A DNA stretch of 64,000 nucleotides from Nitrospira sp. ND1 (GTDB lineage Bacteria; Nitrospirota; Nitrospiria; Nitrospirales; Nitrospiraceae), in assembly GCF_900170025.1 (NCBI RefSeq), contig NZ_FWEX01000006.1, positions 3,319,999 to 3,383,998 on the forward strand, given 5' to 3'. The translations under genes were made by a program, and so were the position numbers. Below the pieces are notes generated by a model. It worked only from the letters and a program-made list of their open reading frames with translations, searched no databases and was not told where the DNA came from. This document shows positions 27,163-36,700 of this stretch, piece after piece; positions within the stretch are counted from its first letter, which is position 1; every line of letters starts with the position of its first letter.

Positions 27163-28737
27163 ATGGACGATTCGCCTTCCTTTCCTTCTTCCCATTCTCA
27201 TGGCGCACTGGATCGCATCGCCATGCAGATGGCGTCGAGTTTGGATCTCCACATCGTCCTCACGACGATCACCCAAGGTCTTGTGGATGACCTGGACGCG
27301 GCGTTTGCCCGTATCTGGCTCCGCGGTCCTGGCGATCTCTGTACCGGCTGCTACAAGGCCTCTGACTGCAGAGACCGCACCCAGTGTTTGCATCTCAGGG
27401 CGAGTGCGGGACTCTATTCAAACCTCGATGGGGAATACCGCCGTATCCCCCTGGGGTCGCTGAAGATCGGCAAGATCGCCCAAGGGTTCGGTCCGATGCA
27501 GACCAACGATGTGCTCGGCGACGATCGACTCCCTAACAAGCAATGGATGAAAGACCATGGGCTCCACTCCTTTGCCGGGTACCCCCTCGTCTTTCGCGGG
27601 GACGTGCTCGGCGTCATCGCGATGTTTGGACGACGCCCCCTGGCGGATGAGGAATGGGACCGGCTCGCCACTTTTGCCCATCAAGCAGCCACCGCAATCA
27701 GGAACGCCCAGCTGTTTACGGAGGTCGAGCAACTCACCAACCGGCTTCAGGCCGAAAATATGTATCTCCGGGAAGAGATCAAACTCGATCATCATTTTGA
27801 TGAAATCATCGGTGAGAGCCACGCGATGAAGACCGTGCTGAGGAAGGTCGAACAAGTGGCTCCGACTGATTCGACGGTCTTGCTCTTGGGCGAAACCGGC
27901 ACCGGGAAGGAGCTCATTGCCCGGGCCGTGCACGACCTCAGCCCCCGCAGCGCGAGACCGCTCGTTCGTGTCAATTGCGGCGCGATCCCCGCCAATCTGG
28001 TGGAGAGCGAATTGTTCGGCCACGAAAAGGGCTCTTTTACGGGAGCACTGGCCAAACGGATCGGCCGCTTTGAGTTGGCGGAGGGAGGGACCATCTTTCT
28101 CGATGAGGTCGGTGAATTGCCGTTGGACGCACAAGTGAAGCTCTTGCGTGTCCTCCAAGAACGTGAGTTCGAGCGGGTCGGCAGCGGTCGGTCTACAAAA
28201 GTGAACATTCGAGTGATCGCGGCAACGAACCGAGACCTCCCTGCTGCTGTGAAGGCCGGCTCATTCCGCTCCGATCTCCTCTACCGGCTCAACGTGTTCC
28301 CGATTGAACTGCCACCCTTGCGAAACCGCTCATCAGACATTCCGCTCTTCGTCCGTTCGTTTGCCGGACGCTTGTCCAAGAAGTTTGGGAAACGGCTCGA
28401 TCAGATCTCCCAACAGACCATGGATCGTCTCATGCACTATGCCTGGCCCGGTAATGTCCGAGAACTAGAGAATGTCATCGAACGGGCCGCCATCCTCTCA
28501 CCAGGGCCTGTCCTGCAGGTTGATGAGGTGCTCCTCCAATCGGATCGAGCTGCAGTCTCGGACACTTCATACACGCTAGAAGAAGTTGAACGGACCCATA
28601 TTACCCGTGTCCTCCAGGAAGTCGATTGGGTCGTCGAAGGCAAGCAGGGCGCTTCGACGAGACTTGCCCTTCATCCCAATACATTGCGATCTCGCATGCA
28701 GAAGCTTGGGATCAAGAAACCACGCCCCTCTTCCTAA
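27163..28737 (+). CDS. Sigma-54-dependent transcriptional activator with Cys-rich GAF sensor (FhlA/NorR-like architecture)
   Basis: 524 residues. An N-terminal GAF domain (about 15-185) carries four Cys (60, 63, 69, 75) in a C-x2-C-x5-C-x5-C arrangement. An AAA+ domain follows: Walker A GETGTGKE (243-250), the sigma-54 contact loop GSFTGA (290-295, Ser in place of the usual Ala) and Walker B IFLDEVGE (311-318). A Fis-type helix-turn-helix ends the protein ([19 protein letters not shown]). It remodels RNA polymerase-sigma-54 using ATP. A -24/-12 promoter and a palindrome lie just downstream, so the adjacent operon at 28992 is the likely target. The signal is unknown; the Cys cluster suggests a metal or Fe-S sensor. 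Confidence 0.92.
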   Translation: MDDSPSFPSSHSHGALDRIAMQMASSLDLHIVLTTITQGLVDDLDAAFARIWLRGPGDLCTGCYKASDCRDRTQCLHLRASAGLYSNLDGEYRRIPLGSLKIGKIAQGFGPMQTNDVLGDDRLPNKQWMKDHGLHSFAGYPLVFRGDVLGVIAMFGRRPLADEEWDRLATFAHQAATAIRNAQLFTEVEQLTNRLQAENMYLREEIKLDHHFDEIIGESHAMKTVLRKVEQVAPTDSTVLLLGETGTGKELIARAVHDLSPRSARPLVRVNCGAIPANLVESELFGHEKGSFTGALAKRIGRFELAEGGTIFLDEVGELPLDAQVKLLRVLQEREFERVGSGRSTKVNIRVIAATNRDLPAAVKAGSFRSDLLYRLNVFPIELPPLRNRSSDIPLFVRSFAGRLSKKFGKRLDQISQQTMDRLMHYAWPGNVRELENVIERAAILSPGPVLQVDEVLLQSDRAAVSDTSYTLEEVERTHITRVLQEVDWVVEGKQGASTRLALHPNTLRSRMQKLGIKKPRPSS

Positions 28738-28778
28738 GCACATATCCGACAGACCATCTCCTCTGATATGTCGTAGAT

Positions 28779-28794
28779 CCACGAGATATCGTGG
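28779..28794. promoter_or_regulatory. Candidate upstream activating site for the sigma-54 activator
   Basis: CCACGA-GATA-TCGTGG is a 6-bp inverted repeat 100 bp upstream of the -24 element, the usual distance for an enhancer-binding site. A second, overlapping pair TCGT-N6-ACGA begins at 28771. Assignment is by position and symmetry only. Confidence 0.5.
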
Positions 28795-28893
28795 AAGTGT
28801 CCGTCTGTCTTCTCACATCATTTTGAACCGTTCCTTCATCTAACTCCTGATCTGTTCAGCAGTTTCTCTGCTTTCGTCAATGGCGACACGTCA

Positions 28894-28909
28894 TGGCACC
28901 AGCCTTGCC
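28894..28909 (+). promoter_or_regulatory. Sigma-54 (-24/-12) promoter
   Basis: TGGCAC at 28894-28899, five bases, then TTGC at 28905-28908, matching TGGCAC-N5-TTGC exactly with GG and GC ten bases apart. It lies 83 bp before the first gene of the DsrE operon and right behind a sigma-54 activator gene. Confidence 0.85.
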
Positions 28910-28991
28910 ATATCAGTTCAGCACAAAGGCGATTCACAAGGAGCAACCCATCAACCGTTTAGCAAGACCGTCCCACGATCAAGGAGGATCC

Positions 28992-29366
28992 ATGAAAACA
29001 GCAATTATTGTGATGTCAGACCCGAAGAATGGTTCAGAAGAAGCCTTAGGGCGGGTCTTTAACGCGCTGGCGTTGGCCGCAGAGTGCAAACAGAAAGGTG
29101 ATGAAGTCGCTGTCGTGTTCAACGGCACCGGCACCCGTTGGCCGGCGGAACTGTCCAAGCTCTCGCATCCGGCCAATGGACTCTACAACGCCGTGCGGGA
29201 CGTCGTGCAAGGCGCATCCTGCGGTTGCGCGGATGTCTTCGGAGCGAAAGAAAGCGTGGAATTCTGTGGTGTCCCGCTCAAGAAGGACCATGCGCTGGCC
29301 GGCACATCGGGTCTGCTGAGCTTGCGCCGGTATGTCAGTGAAGGCTGGAACACGGTCGTATTCTGA
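28992..29366 (+). CDS. DsrE-family protein
   Basis: 124 residues of the DsrE/YchN fold: MKTAIIVMSDPKNGSEEALG at the start, VAVVFNGTGTRWPAEL in the middle, and a Cys pair CGCADVFG followed by EFCGVPL. The family includes sulfur-relay and persulfide carriers as well as many proteins of unknown role; the three Cys are compatible with sulfur handling. CAAGGAGGA precedes the ATG. First gene behind the sigma-54 promoter; the frame extends upstream to 28893 but without a ribosome site. Confidence 0.8.
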   Translation: MKTAIIVMSDPKNGSEEALGRVFNALALAAECKQKGDEVAVVFNGTGTRWPAELSKLSHPANGLYNAVRDVVQGASCGCADVFGAKESVEFCGVPLKKDHALAGTSGLLSLRRYVSEGWNTVVF

Positions 29367-29437
29367 CAGGTGAGTGGACGGGAGATCGGCCTGCGACGGG
29401 AAGCCGTTGCCAGGTCGACTCGACGGAGGGTGAACCA

Positions 29438-30037
29438 ATGGCGATGAAATATCTCGAGACGATGATGACCGACTCGGTCCTTCGCGCGCAGCACCATTAC
29501 TATGGACATGCGGCGAACATCACGGGTGCTCCTGAGCGCGATCTCCTCGGCGAAGGAGAGGCGGATTTTATCGGCGCCAGAGACAGTTTCTACCTGAGCA
29601 CGGTGAGCGAAACCGGCTGGCCCTATGTCCAGCATCGCGGAGGGCCTAAAGGGTTTCTCCGTCTACTGAATCCCTCAACCTTGATCTTTGCGGACTATCA
29701 AGGGAACCGTCAACTCTTGAGCACGGGCAACCTGTCCGTGGACGATCGAGTGTCCTTGTTTCTGATGGATTACCCGAATCGGGCCAGACTGAAAATCCTG
29801 GGCCATGCCAGAGTCGAGGATGCCCGATTGCATACAGATCTTGCGGCACAACTCGCCAATCCCGGCATGAAAGCGCGCGTGGAGCGCATCGTGTTCATCG
29901 ATGTGGTGTCGTTCGACTGGAATTGTCCGAAGTACATCACGCCACGATATTCGCTTGAAGAGGTCGAAGAGTTGGTGGGTCCGTTGAAGGCGAGAATTGC
30001 CGAGCTCGAAGCCCAATTGTCGATGACCAAAGCGTGA
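29438..30037 (+). CDS. Pyridoxamine 5'-phosphate oxidase-family flavin-binding protein
   Basis: 199 residues with the split-barrel flavin fold: DSFYLSTVSETGWPYVQHRG, then GFLRLLNPSTLIFADYQGNR, and NPSRARLKILG-like segment read here as NRARLKILGHARV. The family binds FMN or F420 and reduces or detoxifies small molecules. A coiled-coil tail (LVGPLKARIAELEAQL) is typical of this subgroup. GGAGGGTG precedes the ATG. Second gene of the sigma-54 operon. Confidence 0.85.
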   Translation: MAMKYLETMMTDSVLRAQHHYYGHAANITGAPERDLLGEGEADFIGARDSFYLSTVSETGWPYVQHRGGPKGFLRLLNPSTLIFADYQGNRQLLSTGNLSVDDRVSLFLMDYPNRARLKILGHARVEDARLHTDLAAQLANPGMKARVERIVFIDVVSFDWNCPKYITPRYSLEEVEELVGPLKARIAELEAQLSMTKA

Positions 30038-30086
30038 GGGCCTCCGCCATGAGGCGGCTGCCCCATTTGTCGGAGGAGCTCAGATC

Positions 30087-30755
30087 ATGAAGGTCGCACA
30101 GATATGGCGATATCCGGTCAAGTCAATGGCCGGTGAACGGCTAGAGCATGCGCGTATCGGACCACTCGGCATCGAGGGAGACCGCGTCGTGCATGTGGAG
30201 GATGCCCAAGGTCATGTGATCACGGCTAGATCGCACTACCGGCTGCTCGGTCACCGTGCCACCCTTAATGGGTCCGGCGAGCCGGTGGTCGATGGCCGGC
30301 TGTGGAGCGACCCCAATGTCCGCATGGATGTTGAGGACATCGTTGGGCCTGGTGCCATGCTGGTACGCGACGACTCCAGCGATCGCTTTGACGTGCTCCC
30401 GTTGTTGGTGGCGACGGATGGAGCGGTTGCGGCATTCGGGCATGACGGTCGGCGGCTGAGACCGAATCTGGTCATCGGTGGGGTTGAGGGTTTGGCTGAG
30501 CGCTCGTGGTCCGGGCAGTGCTTGCACATCGGAGAGGTCATCATCGGAATCCAAGATCTCCGCGGGCGCTGCATCATGACGACGTTTGATCCTGACAGTT
30601 TGAAACAAGATCGTCAGGTGCTGACGGATATCGTGCGGAGATTCGGCGGCACGCTCGCTTTGAATTGTTTCGTGATCCGGGGCGGAGACGTTCGAGTCGG
30701 CGACACAGCTGAGCTGGCTCGGCAGCGTCAATGCGAGGCCGCTCATGTGTCGTGA
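30087..30755 (+). CDS. MOSC-domain protein
   Basis: 222 residues. The MOSC N-terminal barrel opens with WRYPVKSMAGERLEHARI and GIEGDRVVHV, and the MOSC core follows with LRPNLVI and the conserved Cys in RGRCIMTTFDPDSLKQD. MOSC proteins bind molybdenum cofactor or transfer sulfur, and often act with a reductase on N-hydroxylated substrates. Its place after a flavin-binding gene fits that pairing. Third gene of the sigma-54 operon. Confidence 0.88.
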   Translation: MKVAQIWRYPVKSMAGERLEHARIGPLGIEGDRVVHVEDAQGHVITARSHYRLLGHRATLNGSGEPVVDGRLWSDPNVRMDVEDIVGPGAMLVRDDSSDRFDVLPLLVATDGAVAAFGHDGRRLRPNLVIGGVEGLAERSWSGQCLHIGEVIIGIQDLRGRCIMTTFDPDSLKQDRQVLTDIVRRFGGTLALNCFVIRGGDVRVGDTAELARQRQCEAAHVS

Positions 30756-30823
30756 GGCCACCGCGGAGCGAACCGCCGAGTCACGGGGCGAGCCTGCCGG
30801 CCAAAGGCCCGTCGTAGCAGTGA

Positions 30824-30843
30824 ATCGGCGATTGCAGCAGAAG
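30824..30843 (-). repeat. Core of the dispersed intergenic repeat, copy 3
   Basis: Exact inverse of the 20-bp core at 2303-2322. It lies in the 294-bp gap between the MOSC gene and the NTF2-like gene at 31050. The surrounding 70 bases also match the copy at 7128 in blocks. Apart from this element I see nothing in the gap, and it may split the operon or carry an attenuator. Confidence 0.7.
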
Positions 30844-31049
30844 TGCGTATCAATAATTGCAGGCCAGGCGGGAGATGGCATGAATGCCGCAGTCATCGAC
30901 AACGCGGCTCAGTCCACAATGGATTCAACGGGTCTGGCGCAAGGGACAGCAGAAGGTGGCGGCGTTCTAATTGTTCACCCATCACCTGTGTGGGAATTCC
31001 TGGTTGCCATTTATATGAAACGCCGCAAGGCATAGAGGGAGGAGTCATC

Positions 31050-31409
31050 ATGAGCAAGTCAGTGAAGGACACGTTGGAAGAAATGTTGGGCATCCTGAAG
31101 GAGGGGCAGATGACCGAAGGTCAGAAGATCTACTTTGCGGATTCGGTCGTGACACAGGAAGGCAACCAACCACCGGTCGTGGGCAAACAGGCCTCCATTG
31201 AGCGACTGGATAAATTTAGAGAGACGATCGGGGTGGCGGCCTTTGTCAGCTACACCATCGGCGCCGTTGCTATTTCTGGAAGCACCAGTTTCTACGACTC
31301 GGTGCTGACCGTCAAATTGAAGAACGGACAAACCATCAGCCTCGAGCAAGTCGTCAAAACGGACTGGCAGGACGGCAAGATCGTCAAAGAGCGTTACTAC
31401 CATAGCTGA
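31050..31409 (+). CDS. NTF2/SnoaL-like fold small protein
   Basis: 119 residues with the cone-fold pattern of the NTF2-like superfamily: a helical start with LEEMLGILKEGQMTEGQKIY, strands around VTYTIGAVAISGSTSFYDSV read as SYTIGAVAISGSTSFYDSV, and the ending VVKTDWQDGKIVKERYYH. These domains form small-ligand pockets or dimer scaffolds. GAGGGAGGAG precedes the ATG at 31050; the frame is open upstream to 30843 but only over repeat sequence. Confidence 0.75.
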   Translation: MSKSVKDTLEEMLGILKEGQMTEGQKIYFADSVVTQEGNQPPVVGKQASIERLDKFRETIGVAAFVSYTIGAVAISGSTSFYDSVLTVKLKNGQTISLEQVVKTDWQDGKIVKERYYHS

Positions 31410-31494
31410 GTACGGATGATGTCGCGTGGGAGCGGACGGCGCGGCCATTCGCTCCCGCCTGCATATATGAGAACGACGTAAGGAGGCCATAATC

Positions 31495-31974
31495 ATGAAT
31501 GCTCTCGAACAGCCCAGGCGTCCATTTCCTCCATTCGATGCCATGTCCGCGGCCCAGAAAGTACGCATGGCAGAAGATGCGTGGAATACGCGCAACCCCG
31601 AAGCGGTGTCGTTGGCCTACAGTGCGGATAGTCAGTGGCGAAATCGTTCAGAGTTCCTAACGGGACGGGACGCGATCGTGAACTTTCTACGCCGCAAGTG
31701 GGAGAACGAGCGGGATTACCGCCTCATTAAGGAACTGTGGGCATTTCATGGGGCGCGCATCGCAGTCCGCTTCGCGTATGAGTGGCACGATGACTCAGGG
31801 AGTTGGTTTCGATCGTATGGCAACGAGAACTGGGAATTTGATGAGAATGGCCTCATGCGTCGGCGCATCGCCAGTATTAACGATCTTCCCATCACCGCAT
31901 CTGAGCGGAAGTACCACTGGGCTTCGGGCAGGCGTCCTGATGATCACCCTTCCCTCTCAGATCTTGGGCTTTAA
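31495..31974 (+). CDS. DUF1348 / NTF2-like family protein
   Basis: 159 residues closely matching DUF1348: [60 protein letters not shown] and the ending [19 protein letters not shown]. Length is as expected. The family is widespread and of unknown function, often beside redox genes. AAGGAGG precedes the ATG. Last gene in this direction before the convergent large-protein cluster. Confidence 0.88.
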   Translation: MNALEQPRRPFPPFDAMSAAQKVRMAEDAWNTRNPEAVSLAYSADSQWRNRSEFLTGRDAIVNFLRRKWENERDYRLIKELWAFHGARIAVRFAYEWHDDSGSWFRSYGNENWEFDENGLMRRRIASINDLPITASERKYHWASGRRPDDHPSLSDLGL

Positions 31975-32078
31975 CTTTGATGAACCGGCGATTCTGAAGT
32001 GGTTCACCGAGAGGAGCGCCTATGGCCGATACGACCGTGGTGTCTCACGTGTCCTCGAAGCGTCTTCTTGTCTACAGA

Positions 32079-33788
32079 TCAGCCGCCAGAGGATTGGACG
32101 GAGTCGAACTGCAATCCACTCGATCCTTCGCCTCTGCCCGGGCTCTTGCGGCGGCCGATCCAGAGCTGGGTTGAGCCGTCGATCCAGCGTGCATATTGGT
32201 AAGTTCTGGTGACGCGTGCGCCTTCGCGCGGCACTTCTTCCTCATGCAGCAGCAGCTCGCGGTTCGGTTCAAGTAATCGTCCCTTCGGAAGTTGCAGCCC
32301 CTGGATGCCGCCCTCGCCGAATGCCGGCAGGACGCCACGTTTGAGCCGCAGGGTGGCGCCGTCTTTCACTGGGAGCAACGGAATCCAATAGTCCGGCACC
32401 GTGGTGCCGAGCCGGTACGTCAGCGGTGCGCTGTCAGCGGCGGGGGCGGGCGGCTGTTCCTCCAACGTCTCTTGATAGGCTTCATGACGGTCTAACGGAC
32501 GACCGGCGGCGCTTTCGACGACTCGCTCGACGGCCCAGGCCACGTTGGCCATTTCATCTCTCAACAACGACAGGTCTTCCACCGGCCGGCTTTCCAACAT
32601 CGGTCCTAATACGGGCGGCAGGAAGAACAGCTTCTGGGTGTCGTTCGTGAGGCTGAACATGCGCCAGGGCGTGGTGGGCCCATCCACGTCGGTCGTGTGG
32701 GAAATGAGGAACCGTTCGCCGAACGTGTTGGTCACGACGAGCGCGCGGATCTGTGAGACTGTCCCGACGGGAAGTTCGAGCGGCAGGAGGAACCAATCGT
32801 TGCTGTATTCCAGCGCGAACTTCACGAGCAGCAGACGGGCCAGGTCCTGCGGCGCGGCCTGGACGCTCGCAAAGTTCACGGCACCGTCTTCGAATTCCCA
32901 CAGGCGGGCGGAGGGCATGCCGCGAAACGAGACCGGAGCGGGGAGAAAGGACTCCGTAAGAGAGGTACGGCTGTCGGTGGCCCCCAGGCCGCTTCCTGAA
33001 CTCGTCGTGAACGAAAACCAGTCCAACCGTCCATCCAGATATTCCGGTGCGGTGAGCACCACTTCGCTCGACGTCGTCTTGGCGGAGACACTGAGGGCGT
33101 ACTCCATCCGTTCAGGATTCCAGGCGGAAGGAGCCGTGCCCTGTTGAAAGAGACCGTCGAGCCACGACAGCCAGGCGGTCAGGGTGGCGAGAATCTTCGG
33201 GCGATCCACCTCGGTCACCTGATCGAGCGGCGCCTCCAGAAAGACTTCATTCAATCGGTTACTGGCCTGCAGCGCTCTCATGCGCGCAGCGAACCGCAAG
33301 CCGTCAATGGTGCGGCCGCTCAGCACGCGGATGAAGCACAGACTCGCAGCGTCAATCTGTTTGGCCTGTTCTGCGGTGGGGGCGGCCAGGACGTACGTAC
33401 TAGCCAACCACTGGGCGCGGGTGGGGCCGAGCCTGGCCGTTTCCAGCAGGCGGAGCAGATGCTGTCCGGCTTCGGCCGCGAGGCGCCAGTTAGGGCGTGA
33501 GTCGTCCGTCACCGGTTCCGCTTCCACCAGCGTTTCCAGCGCCAGCCCGGCGGCTGCATAGGGCCTGGCCGGATGCGGGCCGGAGCGTGGTCCCGGTTGA
33601 TAGCGGGTGACGGCGGCGGTGTCCACGATCACCTGCGCGGCGGCCGGCGAGCCGGCATCGGCTCCGTTGAACTCGCCGAATTGCCATTGACGGCCCAACA
33701 TCCAGAGCGGGTCGTGGATGCGCGCCTGCAACCCGTCCTGCAAGTCGGGGTTGTGAGTGCTGAGGTCGAGTCTGATTCGGGAGGGCAT
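32079..33788 (-). CDS. Large-cluster protein H: unknown family, 569 residues
   Basis: Begins MPSRIRLDLSTHNPDLQDGL followed by DPLWMLGRQWQFGEFNGADA, a conserved-looking signature near residues 26-45 that I associate with uncharacterised proteins of similar clusters. There is no signal peptide or membrane segment. The remainder is a mixed helix/strand protein with LEYSNDWFLLPLELPVG and FGERFLISHTTDVDGP blocks. Its ATG lies two bases after the stop of the preceding gene, with AGGAGC as ribosome site, so it is translated with the 1,772-residue protein. Function unknown; last gene of the cluster. Confidence 0.75.
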   Translation of the reverse strand: MPSRIRLDLSTHNPDLQDGLQARIHDPLWMLGRQWQFGEFNGADAGSPAAAQVIVDTAAVTRYQPGPRSGPHPARPYAAAGLALETLVEAEPVTDDSRPNWRLAAEAGQHLLRLLETARLGPTRAQWLASTYVLAAPTAEQAKQIDAASLCFIRVLSGRTIDGLRFAARMRALQASNRLNEVFLEAPLDQVTEVDRPKILATLTAWLSWLDGLFQQGTAPSAWNPERMEYALSVSAKTTSSEVVLTAPEYLDGRLDWFSFTTSSGSGLGATDSRTSLTESFLPAPVSFRGMPSARLWEFEDGAVNFASVQAAPQDLARLLLVKFALEYSNDWFLLPLELPVGTVSQIRALVVTNTFGERFLISHTTDVDGPTTPWRMFSLTNDTQKLFFLPPVLGPMLESRPVEDLSLLRDEMANVAWAVERVVESAAGRPLDRHEAYQETLEEQPPAPAADSAPLTYRLGTTVPDYWIPLLPVKDGATLRLKRGVLPAFGEGGIQGLQLPKGRLLEPNRELLLHEEEVPREGARVTRTYQYARWIDGSTQLWIGRRKSPGRGEGSSGLQFDSVQSSGG

Positions 33789-33790
33789 GC

Positions 33791-36700
33791 CTATGCTCCT
33801 ATCGCTGGATCGATGACGCTGGTGAAGTCGAGGGTGCCGCCGGTGAAGAACAGCGCCGGTGCCGATGGATCCTGCTCACCGGAACCGACCGGCTGTAACG
33901 CGCGTTTGCCGGAACGATCCCACGTGGCCATGCCGTCGAACAGGGTGAAGGCCATGCCGGCCACGATCTGTCCTTCGAGTCCCACGGTGGCGGCGGGCAC
34001 TTCGAGCCGCACCCATCGGCCCGGCGGCGGCAGGGGCCCCATGTACTGACGGCTCACGGTATTGTCGGTGCCCCATGCAATGAGATTCTCGCCCCAATAG
34101 GCGCGGTGATCCCAATTGCCTGCGTGCCACTGCAACATGACTTGGCGCGGCATACGTGCGGGATCGAGATAGACGTGCGCGAACAGGCGGTCTCCCACGC
34201 TGACGAACATGGCGGCCTTGGCGCCTTGGAAAAAATGTTGGTGGATGCCGGCGGCGAACACCGATTGATGGGCACGTCGACCGGAGAGCGGTTCCGGTTT
34301 CATGCGAATCCAGTTCCAGCCCTCGCCGTCGCCGAGGGGCGTGGCGCCTTCCGGTAGCTGATCCTCCAGCCAGATCAATTCATCGCCGCTGTCTGGCGCG
34401 ACGGCCCGGAGCCTGGCCAAGTCCATCGTTTCGTGCAGGACGGCTTCCAGGCTGTTGAGGTCCCAGGTCGTCCGCCGGTCTGCAGGCACGGCGAGCAGCA
34501 GCGCCTGCGGCGGCGCGTTGTTCGGTTGATCGTAATGAAAGGCGACGCCCGTCGTTTCCTTGGGGCTCGGCACCGTCTCCACCCACTCGTCGATCAGGAG
34601 CCCGCAAAAGGGTTGATCGAAGCGGATCGGTTGTGCCGACGCCATCTGCGCCACCAGCGAGAGGCGCCCGCGCTGGAACGGCTGGTCCGGTGCCGGCGGC
34701 AGGGCCACCCAGCGATCCTGCGCCTGAAAGGGGAGTTGTCCGACGTGGAACCGGACTGCGGCGCTGCCCACGGTTTCGCCATACAACATCGCTTCGTTCA
34801 AGCGTGTTGCACCAGGCCGAACGTAGGCGGCGCGCTGGAACCAGGTCACGGCGGCCATCGGGTCTTGGCCTTGGAGCGAAAGTCCGGCGGCGAACGTTTC
34901 GTTCAATTGCGCAGCGTTGGCTGCGGTCACGCGGGGGAGTGCCAGGAAGTCCTGACCGAAGAGGATGCGCAATCGAACCAGGTCGTGGTCGCGCCGTTCT
35001 TCCGGCGTGGCGGTTGCGCGCACAAAGTCCTGGTCGGATTCGGCCACGCGGTTCAGCCGTCGTTGTGCTTCGAGGACGACCGACCGTGCCTGTGTCAGGA
35101 GCAACGAGCGAGCGTCCGGTCCCGTGCCGCCGATGTCCATCGGGACGGCGCTCGGTATGCCGAAGTTTGCCACACCGAACAGGGCGCGCCGAACCTCGTC
35201 GAGGTTGGTGGTGAGCTCATCCGAAGAGGGCGGAGGCAGGAGGCCGTTGAGTCTACCGTGAGCATCGGTCAAGGCTTGCAGCGCGCGGGTCGCGCGACCG
35301 GCAAATTCGTCATGGTTCAGCCCGGAGTCGGCGGGCGATTCGGGCAACGACAGGTCGCGGCCGTCAAGCGAACGAGCATTGCTGAGCAGGCGCCGCACCG
35401 TGGTCGCGACCTCGCACCATTCGCTCACGCTGACGATCTCCGCGCTCCAGCCACTGTCGCGGCCGAACTCCAATCGGATGATCGCATCCGGCGGGACGGT
35501 CGCGGGACGAGTCTGCTGCAACACGAACCGCCAACGTTGCTCCAAATCGGCCTGTTGTGCCAGCGTGCTGCCTTCGGCGAGATACACGGCATCCAGCGGT
35601 GCCAGTCCGAGCGAGGTCAAGGGGCTCTCGACCGTTTGATAGACCTGTCCATCCTGCTGATTGACGTAGTCCGCCTTGCAACGGACCTGGGCCGGGTTCG
35701 GGAGCAACGTTGCCACCCAGGTGTTGAGGATCGGTTCGGCCTGAGCGCGTGCCGATGGGGCGGTCGTCGGCCAGCCGGCCGGTGCCGTCCCGTCGGTTGC
35801 CGGGAACAGCGTGCAGAGGCGATGGGTCAGTCCGATCCCGCTTCTCGGCGTACGGATCACGTCCAGTTCCGGCGGCGGTACTTCACCTGCAGCGATGGCA
35901 TCCAATGTGGCGCCCGAGCGCAGGGGATTGCCTTGCACGAGCTGATACACACTTTCGGCCACCACACTGTCGCCCACGGAGTCGACCAGATCGTCGAGGG
36001 CCTTGAGCGCCTCCACCAGTGCCGTGAAGTCCGGGCTGCCGGGCGGCGGAAACCCCAAGGTCGTATTGCCGAAGGGAATGGTGGTGACATCCCATGGGGT
36101 CAGTGGCGCCTGGCGTTGTTGGCTTGCGGTCCATCGTCGATGCAGGGCCAGTCCATCGACCACGGCGGCAGCGGGCAACGATTTCAGCGCCTCATTCCAT
36201 TGCGCGGCGAGGCGTGTGGTGAGTGCCGCCCTGGCGGCGAGGAGATCGCTCATGGCCTTACCGCGTTGCCCGCCTTCCTTCGCGAGGACCTGGCGGTCGA
36301 GTTCTGCAACGAGTGTGTCTTGCTCGACCGCCATCTTGTGCGCGGCGGGAATGGAATCCGGGTCTGCGGCGTTGAGCAGCCTGGCCTGGGCCCGTTCCGC
36401 GAGCAGGCGTGCGCCATCCCGTGCGCCGACGGCCTGCTGTGCGGCCGCGGCTTGGGCCAGGGCGGTGGCATGGGCCTGGGTCAACTGTTCCACGCGGTTG
36501 TCCCACTCATCCAAATCCCGCGCTTCCAACAGCTGGACGGCATATCGCCGTACGGTGGGTTGAATCACCTTGCCCTGAGGTTTCGCCGCCTGTTGTTGCG
36601 CCAGCACCTGGGCTGCCTGCGCTACCTGTGCCTGCGCGGCCTGTGCCTGTTGTGCGAGCGTAGTGATCGTCCCCAGTTCTGCGCGATAGGTCTCCGCGCG

